In this document: positions 25,930 to 35,012 of the stretch, piece by piece
Position numbering within the stretch: position 1 is the stretch's first letter
Layout of the letters: each line of letters begins with the position of its first letter
NCBI GenBank assembly: GCA_942490705.1
Contig: CALNXY010000002.1
Coordinates: 1 to 64,000, forward strand
Reading direction: 5' to 3'
DNA length: 64,000 bases
DNA from: JAGRCP01 sp942490705
GTDB lineage: Bacteria; Chloroflexota; Anaerolineae; Caldilineales; Caldilineaceae
Position numbers and translations under genes: made by a program
The notes under the pieces: model-generated
What the model was told of the DNA's origin: nothing
The model's input: only the letters and a program-made list of their open reading frames with translations
Database searches by the model: none

Positions 25930-26952
25930 ATGACACCAGACGACAATCCGACTATGCTGCCCGCCGGCTACAGATTACGCCCGCCCACAATGGATGACAT
26001 ACCGGCCTGCCTGACCCTGATCGCGCGCTGCGCCGAAGCGCTGGGCGCGCCCGAACGCTACACGCCCGAAGAGTTGGCTGCTGAATGGCAGAGTCCGGGC
26101 GCAACGCTGACGCATAATTTCCGCGTCATCGAGAATGATAAGGGTGACATCGTCGCTTACGGCGAGGCCTGGGACACCCAAACGCCGCCCGTCGCTGTAT
26201 GGACCTGGGGAAGGGTTGACCCTGCTTATGAAGACAAGGGGCTGGGCGCTGCACTCATGGATTGGGCCGAGGGTCTGACCACGGCCGCAATCACACGCTG
26301 CCCGCCCGAGGCCAAGGTCATCATGCAGGCCGCCGCGGTTAACGACTATACGCCGGCACGCTCGCTCTTTTTGGATCGCGGGATGACGCCGGTTCGACAG
26401 TTTTATCAGATGAAGCTTCGCTTTGATGACCAAGCGCCACCCGCGCCGGTCTGGCCGGAGGGCATTGTCCTGCAGCCGTATCGCCACCCCGAAGATCTTG
26501 AAACCGTCGTCGCCACTACCCGTGACGCCTTCCGCGATCATTGGGGATTTGTCGAGCACCCGTTCGACGAAGAAGTGGCGCAGCGGCGCCATCAGGCCGA
26601 TAGCGATCCCTACTTCGATTCAGCCTATTGGTTGCAGGCGATGGATGGTGAGGAAGCTGCCGGCGCCGTGATCAGTTTCCCCGTCTCAATCGCTGGACCT
26701 GAATACGCCTATATTCAAGCCATCGCCGTGCGCCGGCCCTGGCGCCGCCAGGGCTTGGCAACAGCCCTGCTCTATCAGATCTTTGACGTGGCCTACCGTG
26801 CCGGGAAAGAGGGGGTCATCCTTGGCGTGGATGCCGATAACCTGAGCGGCGCCACCCGACTTTACACCCGTGCCGGCATGGTCCCCAGCAAAGTGACGCA
26901 CGTCTACGAAAAGATTGTGCGCGATGGCATCGGTCTGCGTAATGAAGGCTGA
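25930..26952 (+). CDS. Double-domain GNAT acetyltransferase
   Basis: 340 residues; GAGGGACG precedes the ATG. Two GNAT domains in tandem: the first at about 15-160 (acetyl-CoA loop VDPAYEDKGLGAALMDWA), the second at about 180-335 (AVRRPWRRQGLATALLYQIF, then NLSGATRLYTRAGM). This two-domain arrangement is that of mycothiol-synthase-like proteins, common in Gram-positive and Chloroflexota genomes. Substrate unknown. It is divergent from arsR and has no operon partner. Confidence 0.82.
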   Translation: MTPDDNPTMLPAGYRLRPPTMDDIPACLTLIARCAEALGAPERYTPEELAAEWQSPGATLTHNFRVIENDKGDIVAYGEAWDTQTPPVAVWTWGRVDPAYEDKGLGAALMDWAEGLTTAAITRCPPEAKVIMQAAAVNDYTPARSLFLDRGMTPVRQFYQMKLRFDDQAPPAPVWPEGIVLQPYRHPEDLETVVATTRDAFRDHWGFVEHPFDEEVAQRRHQADSDPYFDSAYWLQAMDGEEAAGAVISFPVSIAGPEYAYIQAIAVRRPWRRQGLATALLYQIFDVAYRAGKEGVILGVDADNLSGATRLYTRAGMVPSKVTHVYEKIVRDGIGLRNEG

Positions 26953-26954
26953 GG

Positions 26955-26996
26955 GTGATCGCGGATTGGGGAGTTCGGAATTTGAATTGCCCAGTG
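26955..26996. repeat. Heptad-repeat intergenic array (6 units)
   Basis: Six units in register: GTGATCG, CGGATTG, GGGAGTT, CGGAATT, TGAATTG, CCCAGTG. It begins right after the GNAT stop codon. Confidence 0.55.
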
Positions 26997-27042
26997 ACTA
27001 CGGCGCCTGCTGCGCCTGTATCGTTTGAAGAGGAGCGAATTG

Positions 27043-28053
27043 ATGAAGGTTGCTTTGTTTAGCACAAAGAAATATGACATGCGGTCCTTCGACCGCGTGA
27101 ACGCTGATTTCGATTATGACCTCACCTATTTCGATACGCGCCTTACTGCCGAAACGGTCGCATTGGCCGATGGTTATGATGCAGTCTGCGTTTTTGTCAA
27201 TGATGAGGTCGATCGCACGGTCATCGAAAAGTTGGCCGGCTACGGTATACAGGCAATTGCCACGCGCTCGGCTGGATTCAACCAGATCGATCTGGATGCC
27301 GCCAGCGAATTCGGCTTGCCCGTGGTGCGCGTCCCGGCCTATTCACCGAACGCGGTTTCAGAGTTTACCGTCGGCCTCATTCTTACGCTCGGTCGCCAGA
27401 TTCACCGAGCGTACAATCGAGTACGTGAAAACAATTTTGACCTTGATGGATTGGTGGGTTTCGAACTGCGGGACAAGACCATCGCCGTTTTTGGCACAGG
27501 AAAAATTGGCGCCGCCGTCATTCGCAACCTCAGCGGCTTTGGCCCCAAGATTCTCGCCTACGATATCTATCGCAATCCCGAGATCGAACATCTTGTAGAG
27601 TACTACGATGATCCGCTTGAGCTGGTCCGGCGCGCCGACATTTTGACCTTCCACCTGCCGCTTCTGCCGGAGACCCACCACATCGTGAACCGGGAGACGA
27701 TCACCCAGCTCAAGGATGGCGTCTTTATTGTCAATACCAGTCGCGGCGGTCTGCTGGATACGGAAGCAGTAATCGACGGACTCAAGTCAGGCAAGATCGG
27801 CTATCTGGCCATCGACGTCTACGAAGTCGAAGACGAACTCTTCTTCCAAGATCTCTCGAACGAGATCCTGACCGATGACGTCTTTGCGCGTCTGCTGACT
27901 TTCCCGAATGTGCTGGTAACCGGTCACCAGGCATTTCTGACCGACCGGGCCCTCCACAACATCGCAGAGACGACCCTGCAAAATCTGTGCGACATCTCCA
28001 CTAACGGCCATTCCGACAACCAAGTCCTGCTCACCGAATTCACCAACCGCTAA
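27043..28053 (+). CDS. ldhA: D-lactate dehydrogenase-type 2-hydroxyacid dehydrogenase
   Basis: 336 residues. ATG at 27043 with AGGAG 7 nt upstream. NAD-binding VFGTGKIGAAVI at about 150-161. Catalytic residues: Arg in NTSRGGLLD, Glu in VYEVEDELFFQD and His in VTGHQAFLTDRAL, the D-LDH pattern. It reduces pyruvate to D-lactate with NADH, or acts on a related 2-oxoacid. Cytosolic. The stop codon runs directly into a heptad repeat that leads to xseA. Confidence 0.88.
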   Translation: MKVALFSTKKYDMRSFDRVNADFDYDLTYFDTRLTAETVALADGYDAVCVFVNDEVDRTVIEKLAGYGIQAIATRSAGFNQIDLDAASEFGLPVVRVPAYSPNAVSEFTVGLILTLGRQIHRAYNRVRENNFDLDGLVGFELRDKTIAVFGTGKIGAAVIRNLSGFGPKILAYDIYRNPEIEHLVEYYDDPLELVRRADILTFHLPLLPETHHIVNRETITQLKDGVFIVNTSRGGLLDTEAVIDGLKSGKIGYLAIDVYEVEDELFFQDLSNEILTDDVFARLLTFPNVLVTGHQAFLTDRALHNIAETTLQNLCDISTNGHSDNQVLLTEFTNR

Positions 28054-28079
28054 TCCGCAATCCACAATCCGCAATCCCA
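28052..28079. repeat. Heptad-repeat intergenic array (4 units) abutting xseA start
   Basis: AATCCGC, AATCCAC, AATCCGC, AATCCCA in register fill the whole spacer between the dehydrogenase stop and the xseA ATG, so no Shine-Dalgarno sequence is present. Confidence 0.75.
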
Positions 28080-29281
28080 TGAACCCAATTACCATTTCTG
28101 TCCTGACAACCCACATCGTCGCTCTTTTCGAACAGGATGAGGTCTTGCGCGATCTCTGGGTGACTGGCGAGATTAGCACCTGGAAGCGCGCGGCGAGCGG
28201 TCACATCTATTTCAGCCTCAAAGACGGCGGCGCGACCATCAACGCCGTGATGTGGCGCGGCAGCGCCATGGCCCATAGCTGGCTGCCCAAAGCGGGCGAT
28301 CAGGTTGTCGCCCATGGGTATGTCGGCGTCTATCCCGACCGCGGGGCCTATCAGCTCTACGTCAACCGCATTCAGCCGGCAGGACGAGGGCAGCTCTACG
28401 CCCAGTTTGAGGAGCTCAAGCGCCGCCTGGCCGCGGCCGGCCTCTTTGACGAAGACCGCAAGCGACCTCTCCCCGTGACGCCAACCCGCATCGGCATTGT
28501 CACCAGCGCCGATGCCGCGGCACTGCGCGATATTCTGCACGTGCTGGCCGCGCGCTGGCCGCTGGTCGACGTCGTGCTCTTTCCGACGCTAGTGCAGGGC
28601 AGCGACGCGCCGGCCTTGATCGAGGGCGCCTTGGCGGAAGCCAACCGATATGCGCGTGAAGTCGAAGCGCTGGACACGATCATCCTGGCGCGCGGCGGCG
28701 GCTCCATTGAGGATCTTTGGGCCTTCAACGACGAGCGGGTGGCGCTGGCCGTGGCCGCGAGCGCGGTGCCAGTCATCGCCGGCGTGGGTCACGAGACTGA
28801 CTTTACGATTGCCGACTTTGTCGCCGATCTGCGTGCGCCGACGCCCTCCGCGGCCGCGGCCGCGGCCGTGCCAGACCGGGCCGACATGCTTCAACGGCTG
28901 CGGTCGGTGCAGCAGGGCTTGGCCGATCACGCACTGGCTGACGTCGCAGCCGCGCGCGAACGCCTGGCGCGCATCCAGCAGCGGCTGCAGCGCGAGGATC
29001 CGGCGCGACAGCTCGACGTTCAACGCCAGCTGCTCGACGACCGCCTGGCGCGCCTCCGCCACACGATGCAGAGCCGCCTGACGCGGACGGGTGATCGTCA
29101 AATGGCTGCGGCGCAACGATTGGCTGCGCTCTCTCCAACGGCGGTATTGGGGCGTGGCTACAGTATCGTGCAGAACGAACAGGGCGAAATTGTCACCTCA
29201 CCCGCCACGACTTCACCGGATGAGCCGCTTTGGGTATCCGCGGCAGGCGGCCGCTACGGTGTGACGCGCCGCAGCGATTGA
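28079..29281 (+). CDS. xseA: Exodeoxyribonuclease VII large subunit
   Basis: 400 residues. N-terminal OB fold (VTGEISTWKRAASGHIYFSL), central catalytic region (RIGIVTSADAAALRDIL; ILARGGGSIEDLWAFNDE; AGVGHETDFTIADF; RAPTPSAAAA) and a helical C-terminus. With XseB it degrades single-stranded DNA to oligonucleotides. The small-subunit gene is not seen next to it. The start is preceded only by a heptad repeat. Confidence 0.95.
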   Translation: MNPITISVLTTHIVALFEQDEVLRDLWVTGEISTWKRAASGHIYFSLKDGGATINAVMWRGSAMAHSWLPKAGDQVVAHGYVGVYPDRGAYQLYVNRIQPAGRGQLYAQFEELKRRLAAAGLFDEDRKRPLPVTPTRIGIVTSADAAALRDILHVLAARWPLVDVVLFPTLVQGSDAPALIEGALAEANRYAREVEALDTIILARGGGSIEDLWAFNDERVALAVAASAVPVIAGVGHETDFTIADFVADLRAPTPSAAAAAAVPDRADMLQRLRSVQQGLADHALADVAAARERLARIQQRLQREDPARQLDVQRQLLDDRLARLRHTMQSRLTRTGDRQMAAAQRLAALSPTAVLGRGYSIVQNEQGEIVTSPATTSPDEPLWVSAAGGRYGVTRRSD

Positions 29282-29534
29282 CACGGTGATTGAGTGGGCA
29301 GTCGATAGCGGCCTGCACAGGCGTTTCCATGCGCGAGCCCAAAGCACGCCCGCATTGAAGAACCTGTTTCAATCGACAGTCGCTCAAGGCATAGATCGTC
29401 GATTCGCAAAGGCGCTGGACGAGAACGTGCCGACCGGCTGAAATGCTGCTACAATTCAGGTGAAACGCCGAACGGCATTTCTGCGTTGTAAAAGAGATAC
29501 GGAATACGCATTGCATCTTTTGGAGTAATTTGTC

Positions 29535-30632
29535 ATGGTACGATTTCATCGCTCATCCGTTTTGACCACACTCTTATTGCTGGCGGCGTTGCTTGTGCTC
29601 AGCGGCTGCAGCCTGCCATTCCTTGGCGGCGCGGCTGGTCCCGAGCCGACAGAGGAGGCCCGTGTGCTGGTGCCGACCTTCACGCCTACAGCCGAGGGTG
29701 CAGCCCCCGCAGCCCCTGCAGCTGTCGCCGAGGCGCCGGCTGCCGAAGCGGTGGCTCCCGCCGCTGACGCAGCGCCAGTCGAACCTGCGGAGCCGGCGGC
29801 TGAACCCGCACCCGAGCAGGCCGAGCCGTCGCAAAGCGAGCCCACCGCTACGCCGGAGCCCGAACCGGAGCCCACTGCCACGCCTGAAGCGGGCGCTAAA
29901 CTCTTTGTGGACATCGATCTGGTCAACGTGCGTCAAGGACCGGGCACAACCTATGGTTTGGTAGGCACAGCCGACCAGAACCAGGAACTGGAGATTATTG
30001 GCAAGAACGAAGCCGGCGACTGGTGGCAGATCTGCTGTGTTAACGGCGAGCCTGGATGGATCTTTGGTCAGCTTGCCCGGGTGGAGAATACGGAAGGCGT
30101 TGCCGTAGCGGCCAACATCCCGGCCCCGCCGCAACCGCCGACTCCGGCCCCCGCGCCGCCGCCCGCCGAGCCTGAGCCAGCGCCTGAGGAGCCTGCTGCT
30201 GCACCGCCGCCCGCCACCGATCCGGATTTGGGCGCCTGTGGCGGTGATGACGGCTGCAAATTCCGCGTGGCCGGTGGACCGGCCTTTGGCGGCAACGGCG
30301 GTCTGGACCTCAAGATGCAGTTGGCGTTTGTGCATAGCGGCCGCGGCGACGAAGCCCAGGGCAGCTATTTTGTTGTCGTGAAGAAGGATGGGGTCAAGCT
30401 GCCCGTATCTGACAGCGTCCGCAGTATTGCCAAGAGCAAACAGTCTGGCCAGTTGGGCGAATACAACTACGAATTCGCCGTGGGCACCGGCGACTTGCCC
30501 GGCAACACCGTCCAGGGCAGTTACCGCATCTGGGTGCTGGACGGCAACGGCGAACGCGACAGCGAGCCCTTCGACTTCTCGATCGACAACGGCGAGAACG
30601 GTCTGCTATGGATGAAGTTTGATCAGGGATAA
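29535..30632 (+). CDS. SH3-domain lipoprotein
   Basis: 365 residues. The signal ends LLVLSGC with lipid-anchored Cys at residue 25. An Ala/Pro/Glu-rich spacer (about 40-115) precedes a bacterial SH3 domain at about 120-190 (LVNVRQGPGTTYGLVG; GEPGWIFGQL). A second Pro-rich spacer (about 195-235) leads to a C-terminal beta-rich domain of about 125 residues with two Cys (ACGGDDGC). Such proteins stand on the outer face of the membrane and bind wall or surface ligands. The gap 29282-29534 before it holds nothing recognisable. Confidence 0.78.
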   Translation: MVRFHRSSVLTTLLLLAALLVLSGCSLPFLGGAAGPEPTEEARVLVPTFTPTAEGAAPAAPAAVAEAPAAEAVAPAADAAPVEPAEPAAEPAPEQAEPSQSEPTATPEPEPEPTATPEAGAKLFVDIDLVNVRQGPGTTYGLVGTADQNQELEIIGKNEAGDWWQICCVNGEPGWIFGQLARVENTEGVAVAANIPAPPQPPTPAPAPPPAEPEPAPEEPAAAPPPATDPDLGACGGDDGCKFRVAGGPAFGGNGGLDLKMQLAFVHSGRGDEAQGSYFVVVKKDGVKLPVSDSVRSIAKSKQSGQLGEYNYEFAVGTGDLPGNTVQGSYRIWVLDGNGERDSEPFDFSIDNGENGLLWMKFDQG

Positions 30633-30683
30633 GTACGTCGCATAGTTCCCAACATTTTGCGCAGCGCTTCGCTGCGAAAACGA

Positions 30684-30728
30684 AGAGAGCCACAGAGTGC
30701 TGCCCTGGGCAGCACTCTGTGGCTCTCT
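30684..30728. terminator. Strong bidirectional terminator
   Basis: AGAGAGCCACAGAGTGCTGC and its exact complement form a stem of about 20 bp between the convergent SH3 lipoprotein and PLP-enzyme genes, followed by T-rich DNA on both sides. Confidence 0.75.
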
Positions 30729-30777
30729 TATTTCCTCCAACGACTATTTCCTCCAACGACTCCCTGTCTCGCAGCCT

Positions 30778-32154
30778 TTATCCCGCGGCACGCAGTTCCT
30801 CAATCAACGGATCAATCTGCTCGATTTTGGCATACTCCTCGTCCCAGAAATCCTGATCGGCCATGCCGTGAATATAGTCTGTTTCATAGCCAAACTGGCT
30901 CCACATCGACTCCTTCATCTGCTGTAGGCGCACGTGCTGGCCGTCACGATTGAGGTCGATGATCTCGCCCAGGCTGGCGCCCAGGAAGACGCTCTTGGCC
31001 CACTGTTCGAGCTGCTCGTCGCTCGGTTTGCCGCCGATGCGGTCGTAGAGCGCTTGGCTCACGGAGGGATAGCGGTCATAAGAATCGGTGGCGATGGTCA
31101 CGATGTTGTCTTCCGGCCCAAGGTCAAGATACTTGGCAGTCTTGATGGCGCCGACAATGTTGCAGATACAGCTGGGACCAAACTTGCCGAAGAGCTGGCA
31201 AGCGACCTCACTGGGCACGCCCAGGCGGTCAACCAGAATGTGCGTGCCGGATTGCATCACCTCCATGCCGCGCACCGTATCCTCGTCGTGAATCAGCATG
31301 AGCAAGTCGCTGTTGTAGACGTTGTGGATCAGCGTCACCATCTTGTCGCCAATCCCTTCAATACGATGCTGGCCCTGGCCGCCGTTGAAGAGCGTGCTGC
31401 ACTCTCTTGGCTCCAACACGACGATTTGGGTATCGGGCCAGAGAGATTTGAGATGATCGCCGGCGGCCAGCGTGCCGGCGCTGCCGGGCGCGCTGGCAAA
31501 GGCCGCCACTCTGCCGTTGCCGATTCCCTGTGCTGCCTGCACCACGGCTTCGCCCGTGACGTGGCGGTGGAAGCGATAGTTGGGCAGCAGCTCGAACTGG
31601 GCGAGCACCACATACTTGTCCGGCTGGCTGATATATTCTTGGTGCGTGCGTTCCAACGTCAGGATGACGTCAGACTCCGTACCCGGCGTTAGGTCGAGAT
31701 CGCCCTTGTACTTGCGGATACGCTCATAGCGCTCCTGACTCATGTTGTCGGGCATGACCACAATGGCGTCGTACCCTTTGAGCTGACTGACATAGGCGGT
31801 GCCGATCCCGAAATTGCCCGTGCTGGGGCCGATTACGGCTTTGTCGCCCGGGCGCAGGCCATCCATTACCTCATTCTCGGCCAGAGTGGCATAGGCGGGA
31901 CCGACCTTCATGCTGCCGCTGGGGAAATTGCGCCCGCTGAGGACGATGATGTTGGCCTGCACGCCGGTTAGCTCTTTGGGCAGTACCATGAATTCAGGCG
32001 TGGCGCCTGTATTCTTCCAGTTAATGTTGAAGAGGTTGGCCGGATTCAGCTCATCTTCCTTGGCTGCCAGCGCCGCACCGCGTACTGTTGACGGTAAGAG
32101 TGTGGGGTCGCGCATTTCGGCGTAGGTTGGGCCGGAAACGATCGGTCGGGTCAT
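30778..32154 (-). CDS. PLP-dependent fold-type II enzyme (cysteine synthase-like)
   Basis: 458 residues. CAGGAG precedes ATG at 32154. PLP Lys is in NFPSGSMKVGPAYATL (about residue 85), the phosphate loop reads APGSAGTLAAGDHL, and GPSTGNFGIGTAYVS is the substrate loop. This places it in the cysteine synthase/threonine synthase superfamily, in a longer branch than classical CysK, with an extra C-terminal region of about 100 residues. It is downstream of thrC. Its reaction is not evident; thiolase-type OrtB proteins and ammonia-lyases are related possibilities. Confidence 0.7.
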   Translation of the reverse strand: MTRPIVSGPTYAEMRDPTLLPSTVRGAALAAKEDELNPANLFNINWKNTGATPEFMVLPKELTGVQANIIVLSGRNFPSGSMKVGPAYATLAENEVMDGLRPGDKAVIGPSTGNFGIGTAYVSQLKGYDAIVVMPDNMSQERYERIRKYKGDLDLTPGTESDVILTLERTHQEYISQPDKYVVLAQFELLPNYRFHRHVTGEAVVQAAQGIGNGRVAAFASAPGSAGTLAAGDHLKSLWPDTQIVVLEPRECSTLFNGGQGQHRIEGIGDKMVTLIHNVYNSDLLMLIHDEDTVRGMEVMQSGTHILVDRLGVPSEVACQLFGKFGPSCICNIVGAIKTAKYLDLGPEDNIVTIATDSYDRYPSVSQALYDRIGGKPSDEQLEQWAKSVFLGASLGEIIDLNRDGQHVRLQQMKESMWSQFGYETDYIHGMADQDFWDEEYAKIEQIDPLIEELRAAG

Positions 32155-32239
32155 TGGAATCTCCTGAATTGATGGATGAATCAACCATGGGGCGAAGACG
32201 GAGCCGGGCGGAACGATCCGCCGGATCAGCTGCTAGCGC

Positions 32240-33553
32240 TTACGCCATGGATGGATTATTGAGCTGGGATAGTGCGGCCTCAACTGCCTGCAATGTTGGC
32301 TCGATGACCGTCACGCCCCCTGTGGCCGCAATCGCTGCTGGAACATCCTTGAGCCCGCTGCCGGTATTGATCACCACGATAGTCTCGGCGGCATCAACGA
32401 ACTCCGTGGCCACAGCCTGTACCAGGCCTGCATAGGCCGCGGCGCCGGCCGGCTCGGCAAAGACCGCGCCCAATCGGGCCAGCGGCAGCATGGCCGCCAT
32501 GATCGCTTCGTCCTCTACTGTAAGGAAGGCGCCTTCACTCTGGCGAACGGCGTTGAGGGCCTTGATAGGATCCCGCGGTGCGTCAACGCTGATGCTGTCG
32601 GCGCGGGTGGTCGCCTGAACGGGCCGGGGAATCTCCAATCCATCGCGCCAGGCGTTGTAGAGGGCCGGGCTGCGCGTCGACTGAACGCCGTAAATGCGGG
32701 GCATCTTGTCGATCCAGCCCAGGGCCAGTAAATCCTTGAGTCCCTTGTGCACGCCGCCGATGATGCAGCCGTCGCCGACCGAAACAAAGACCGCATCGGG
32801 CGCATGAAAGATCTGGTCGCTGTCGCTCTGCAAAACGCCGAGCTGTTCCGCAATCTCAAAGGAGACGGTCTTTTTGCCTTCGGTCATGTAGGGATTGTAG
32901 CCTGTGTTGCGGTTGTACCAGCCGAAGGCATCGCACGCCTCTACGCAGAGGTCAAAGGCCTGATCGTAAGAGCCGTCAAGCGCAAGGACGGTGCTCCCGT
33001 AGACCAGGAGTTGGGCAATCTTTGCTTGCGGCGCGCTGCGTGGCACAAAGATGACGTTGGGCTGACCCGCGGCCGCGCACTGGCCGGCCAAGGCGGCTGC
33101 GGCGTTGCCCGTGCTGGCCGTGGCCACGACCGGCGCGCCGGCTTCCTGGGCCCGGGCCACCGCAATGGCTGAAGCGCGATCCTTAAGTGATGCACTCGGG
33201 TTGCGGCCGTCGTCCTTCAGGTAGAGCTGGGGGAGTCCGATCGACTCGCCGAGTCGCCGCGCATGGGTGAGTGGTGTGGATCCAACTGCCAAAGGCGGGA
33301 GGCTCTGCCGTTTTGCAATGGGCAGCAGCGCCCAGTAGCGACCGATCGAGCGATCCGGGTCGGCATGAATTGCTGCCCGCGATGTGGCGGCTTGAATGGC
33401 GGCGTAGTCGTATTGAACGTCTAGTGTGCCCAGATCGCTGCCGCTGTTGGCGTGATGCGGGCACACGTAGTCGTGTTCGTCCGGCGCATAGACAGCCTGG
33501 CAACGCAAGCAGCGCAAACCGGTCACAAGAGGTGGCTGAAGCTGAATAGTCAT
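32240..33553 (-). CDS. thrC: Threonine synthase
   Basis: 437 residues. An N-terminal rubredoxin-like knuckle (LRCLRCQAVY, VCPHH) is followed by the PLP Lys in NPSASLKDRASAIAV (about residue 124), phosphate-binding TASTGNAAAALAG and the C-terminal VINTGSGLKDVPA. It converts O-phosphohomoserine to threonine. It reads towards the PLP enzyme at 30778-32154, 85 nt away, so the two may be cotranscribed. Divergent from the unknown gene at 33670. Confidence 0.87.
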   Translation of the reverse strand: MTIQLQPPLVTGLRCLRCQAVYAPDEHDYVCPHHANSGSDLGTLDVQYDYAAIQAATSRAAIHADPDRSIGRYWALLPIAKRQSLPPLAVGSTPLTHARRLGESIGLPQLYLKDDGRNPSASLKDRASAIAVARAQEAGAPVVATASTGNAAAALAGQCAAAGQPNVIFVPRSAPQAKIAQLLVYGSTVLALDGSYDQAFDLCVEACDAFGWYNRNTGYNPYMTEGKKTVSFEIAEQLGVLQSDSDQIFHAPDAVFVSVGDGCIIGGVHKGLKDLLALGWIDKMPRIYGVQSTRSPALYNAWRDGLEIPRPVQATTRADSISVDAPRDPIKALNAVRQSEGAFLTVEDEAIMAAMLPLARLGAVFAEPAGAAAYAGLVQAVATEFVDAAETIVVINTGSGLKDVPAAIAATGGVTVIEPTLQAVEAALSQLNNPSMA

Positions 33554-33669
33554 GAGAATAAGTATAGCATAAGCGTTGAGTTAGAATTGCCTAATTTGGT
33601 AGACAATTTCGGTCAGTTGCGCGATAATGCGTCAATGCTCAAACAGATATTTTGGACTAGGATGGTTTG

Positions 33670-34902
33670 ATGAGTGACTCCCGGCAGTATCCCAGCTATG
33701 TTGAATGTGTTGCCTCAACGTTGAGTGAATCGACTGCACCCATGTCGATTCCCGGTATTGTTGAAGCCGTCGAGGCTTTGCGGCCGGTCAGCAAGGGCGC
33801 ACGCAGCGCGGTCTATCGCGCCATCAGCAAACTCTACCAGGCCGTGCCAACCGAAGCAGGGCGCTACGGGTGGCTCTCACACCTGATGCAGGGCGTGACG
33901 CTCCGCCATCCGCTGAGCGCTGAAGAGGCGGAACGCGGCTTTCTCATGCTCGATGAATTGGAGCATGCCGTCTTCTGCCCCGAGTTTTTTCAATCTCAGA
34001 AAGACATGCGCGATTCGCTGAAGATTACACTGTTTGGCGGGCCCACCTTTATGGGCCAGACATATGTGGAGCGCAGAACGTGGTCCGTCTATTTGGGCGA
34101 GCCGTTCACAGAGTGGATTGAGGCCCAAGGCGGTCAGGGCCAAGACGACATAATCATCACTGTTAAAGATGCGGTGGAAGGGCACTACTTGTTGCGGCTA
34201 CAGCCTCGGGAGGCAAAGGATACGACGTCCGTCCATGATCGGAATATCCAGATTGCCATGGCCGCGGAAGACATCGTGACCGAGGATCGCCGTTCGCGTC
34301 CCTACATGCCGGCGTGGGAGCTTGCCGCGCGTCTGATTGGCAGTGGCCTCTACTATGACCCGACGCCGCCCGATGATATGCACTATCTGCTCGAGCAGTT
34401 TAGCCTGCTCCATTTCGTCGACGACATTGGCTATTCGGTCAATCCTCCTGCCGAAGGGCGCAGCAACAGTCGTGCGGCCTCTTACGTGAGTCGTGAGGAA
34501 GAGCACAACTCGACTGATTCGACTTACGCCGATCGTGCGGGCAAAGGGTTCGATCAGGATCGGCCCGACCTGGGGCCCGACTTTAGCCCACCGACTGCGC
34601 AGGAAGATCTCGCCGATCAGTTTGGCGACAGCTGTGGCGCTTATTCGCTTTACCTGGAGGAATTTCACGAAGCCGGAGGTGTCGGCGCACCGTTGGCTCA
34701 TCATGAGTTCCATCTCTTCGAGGCGGAGCTAGAGTATCTAGTCGCCTTGGAGGTGGAGTTTGGTGGCCTTTTGCCCGAGCAAGAAGAGCGCAAGCATGAG
34801 CTGGCAGCCCGTCTCTTCCTGGATCCGGACGCCTGGCCCAATGACGATTTTGACATTCCCGACTACCCGGATTACGGTGATCCACCTTTCTGGGGCAATT
34901 AG
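33670..34902 (+). CDS. Unrecognised protein with possible N-terminal winged helix
   Basis: 410 residues from the ATG at 33670. The first 70 residues (YPSYVECVASTLSE, MSIPGIVEAVEAL, SAVYRAISKLYQAV, GRYGWLSHL) look like a HARE-HTH-type winged helix. A middle domain (about 115-245) has mixed strands and helices (LKITLFGGPTFMGQTYVERR). Then comes an acidic, disordered stretch (about 255-320) and an acidic C-terminus ending PDYPDYGDPPFWGN. No family is recognised and no catalytic motif is visible. A cytosolic DNA-binding role is a weak inference from the N-terminus. It stands alone, with a terminator after it. Confidence 0.65.
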   Translation: MSDSRQYPSYVECVASTLSESTAPMSIPGIVEAVEALRPVSKGARSAVYRAISKLYQAVPTEAGRYGWLSHLMQGVTLRHPLSAEEAERGFLMLDELEHAVFCPEFFQSQKDMRDSLKITLFGGPTFMGQTYVERRTWSVYLGEPFTEWIEAQGGQGQDDIIITVKDAVEGHYLLRLQPREAKDTTSVHDRNIQIAMAAEDIVTEDRRSRPYMPAWELAARLIGSGLYYDPTPPDDMHYLLEQFSLLHFVDDIGYSVNPPAEGRSNSRAASYVSREEEHNSTDSTYADRAGKGFDQDRPDLGPDFSPPTAQEDLADQFGDSCGAYSLYLEEFHEAGGVGAPLAHHEFHLFEAELEYLVALEVEFGGLLPEQEERKHELAARLFLDPDAWPNDDFDIPDYPDYGDPPFWGN

Positions 34903-34965
34903 GGTATCGCGCCGCAGCTTCCGGGCCGCGCATGCCCCTTGACGCAATAATCGTGCCTGAACTGA

Positions 34966-34997
34966 CAAGACCGCCAGCGGTAACGCTAGCGGTCTTG
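34966..34997 (+). terminator. Terminator hairpin
   Basis: CAAGACCGC (34966-34974) pairs with GCGGTCTTG (34989-34997), followed by CTTT. It ends the gene at 33670-34902. Confidence 0.6.
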
Positions 34998-35012
34998 CTT
35001 TGGAAAAACTAA

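Noticed and set aside
30729..30763. 16-bp direct repeat (TATTTCCTCCAACGAC twice)
   Set aside because: A single local duplication beside a terminator; no sign of a mobile element.
33220..33235. GAGCTGGGGGAG shared with the hairpin at 1757-1796
   Set aside because: Here it lies inside thrC coding sequence with no inverted partner, so it is probably chance.
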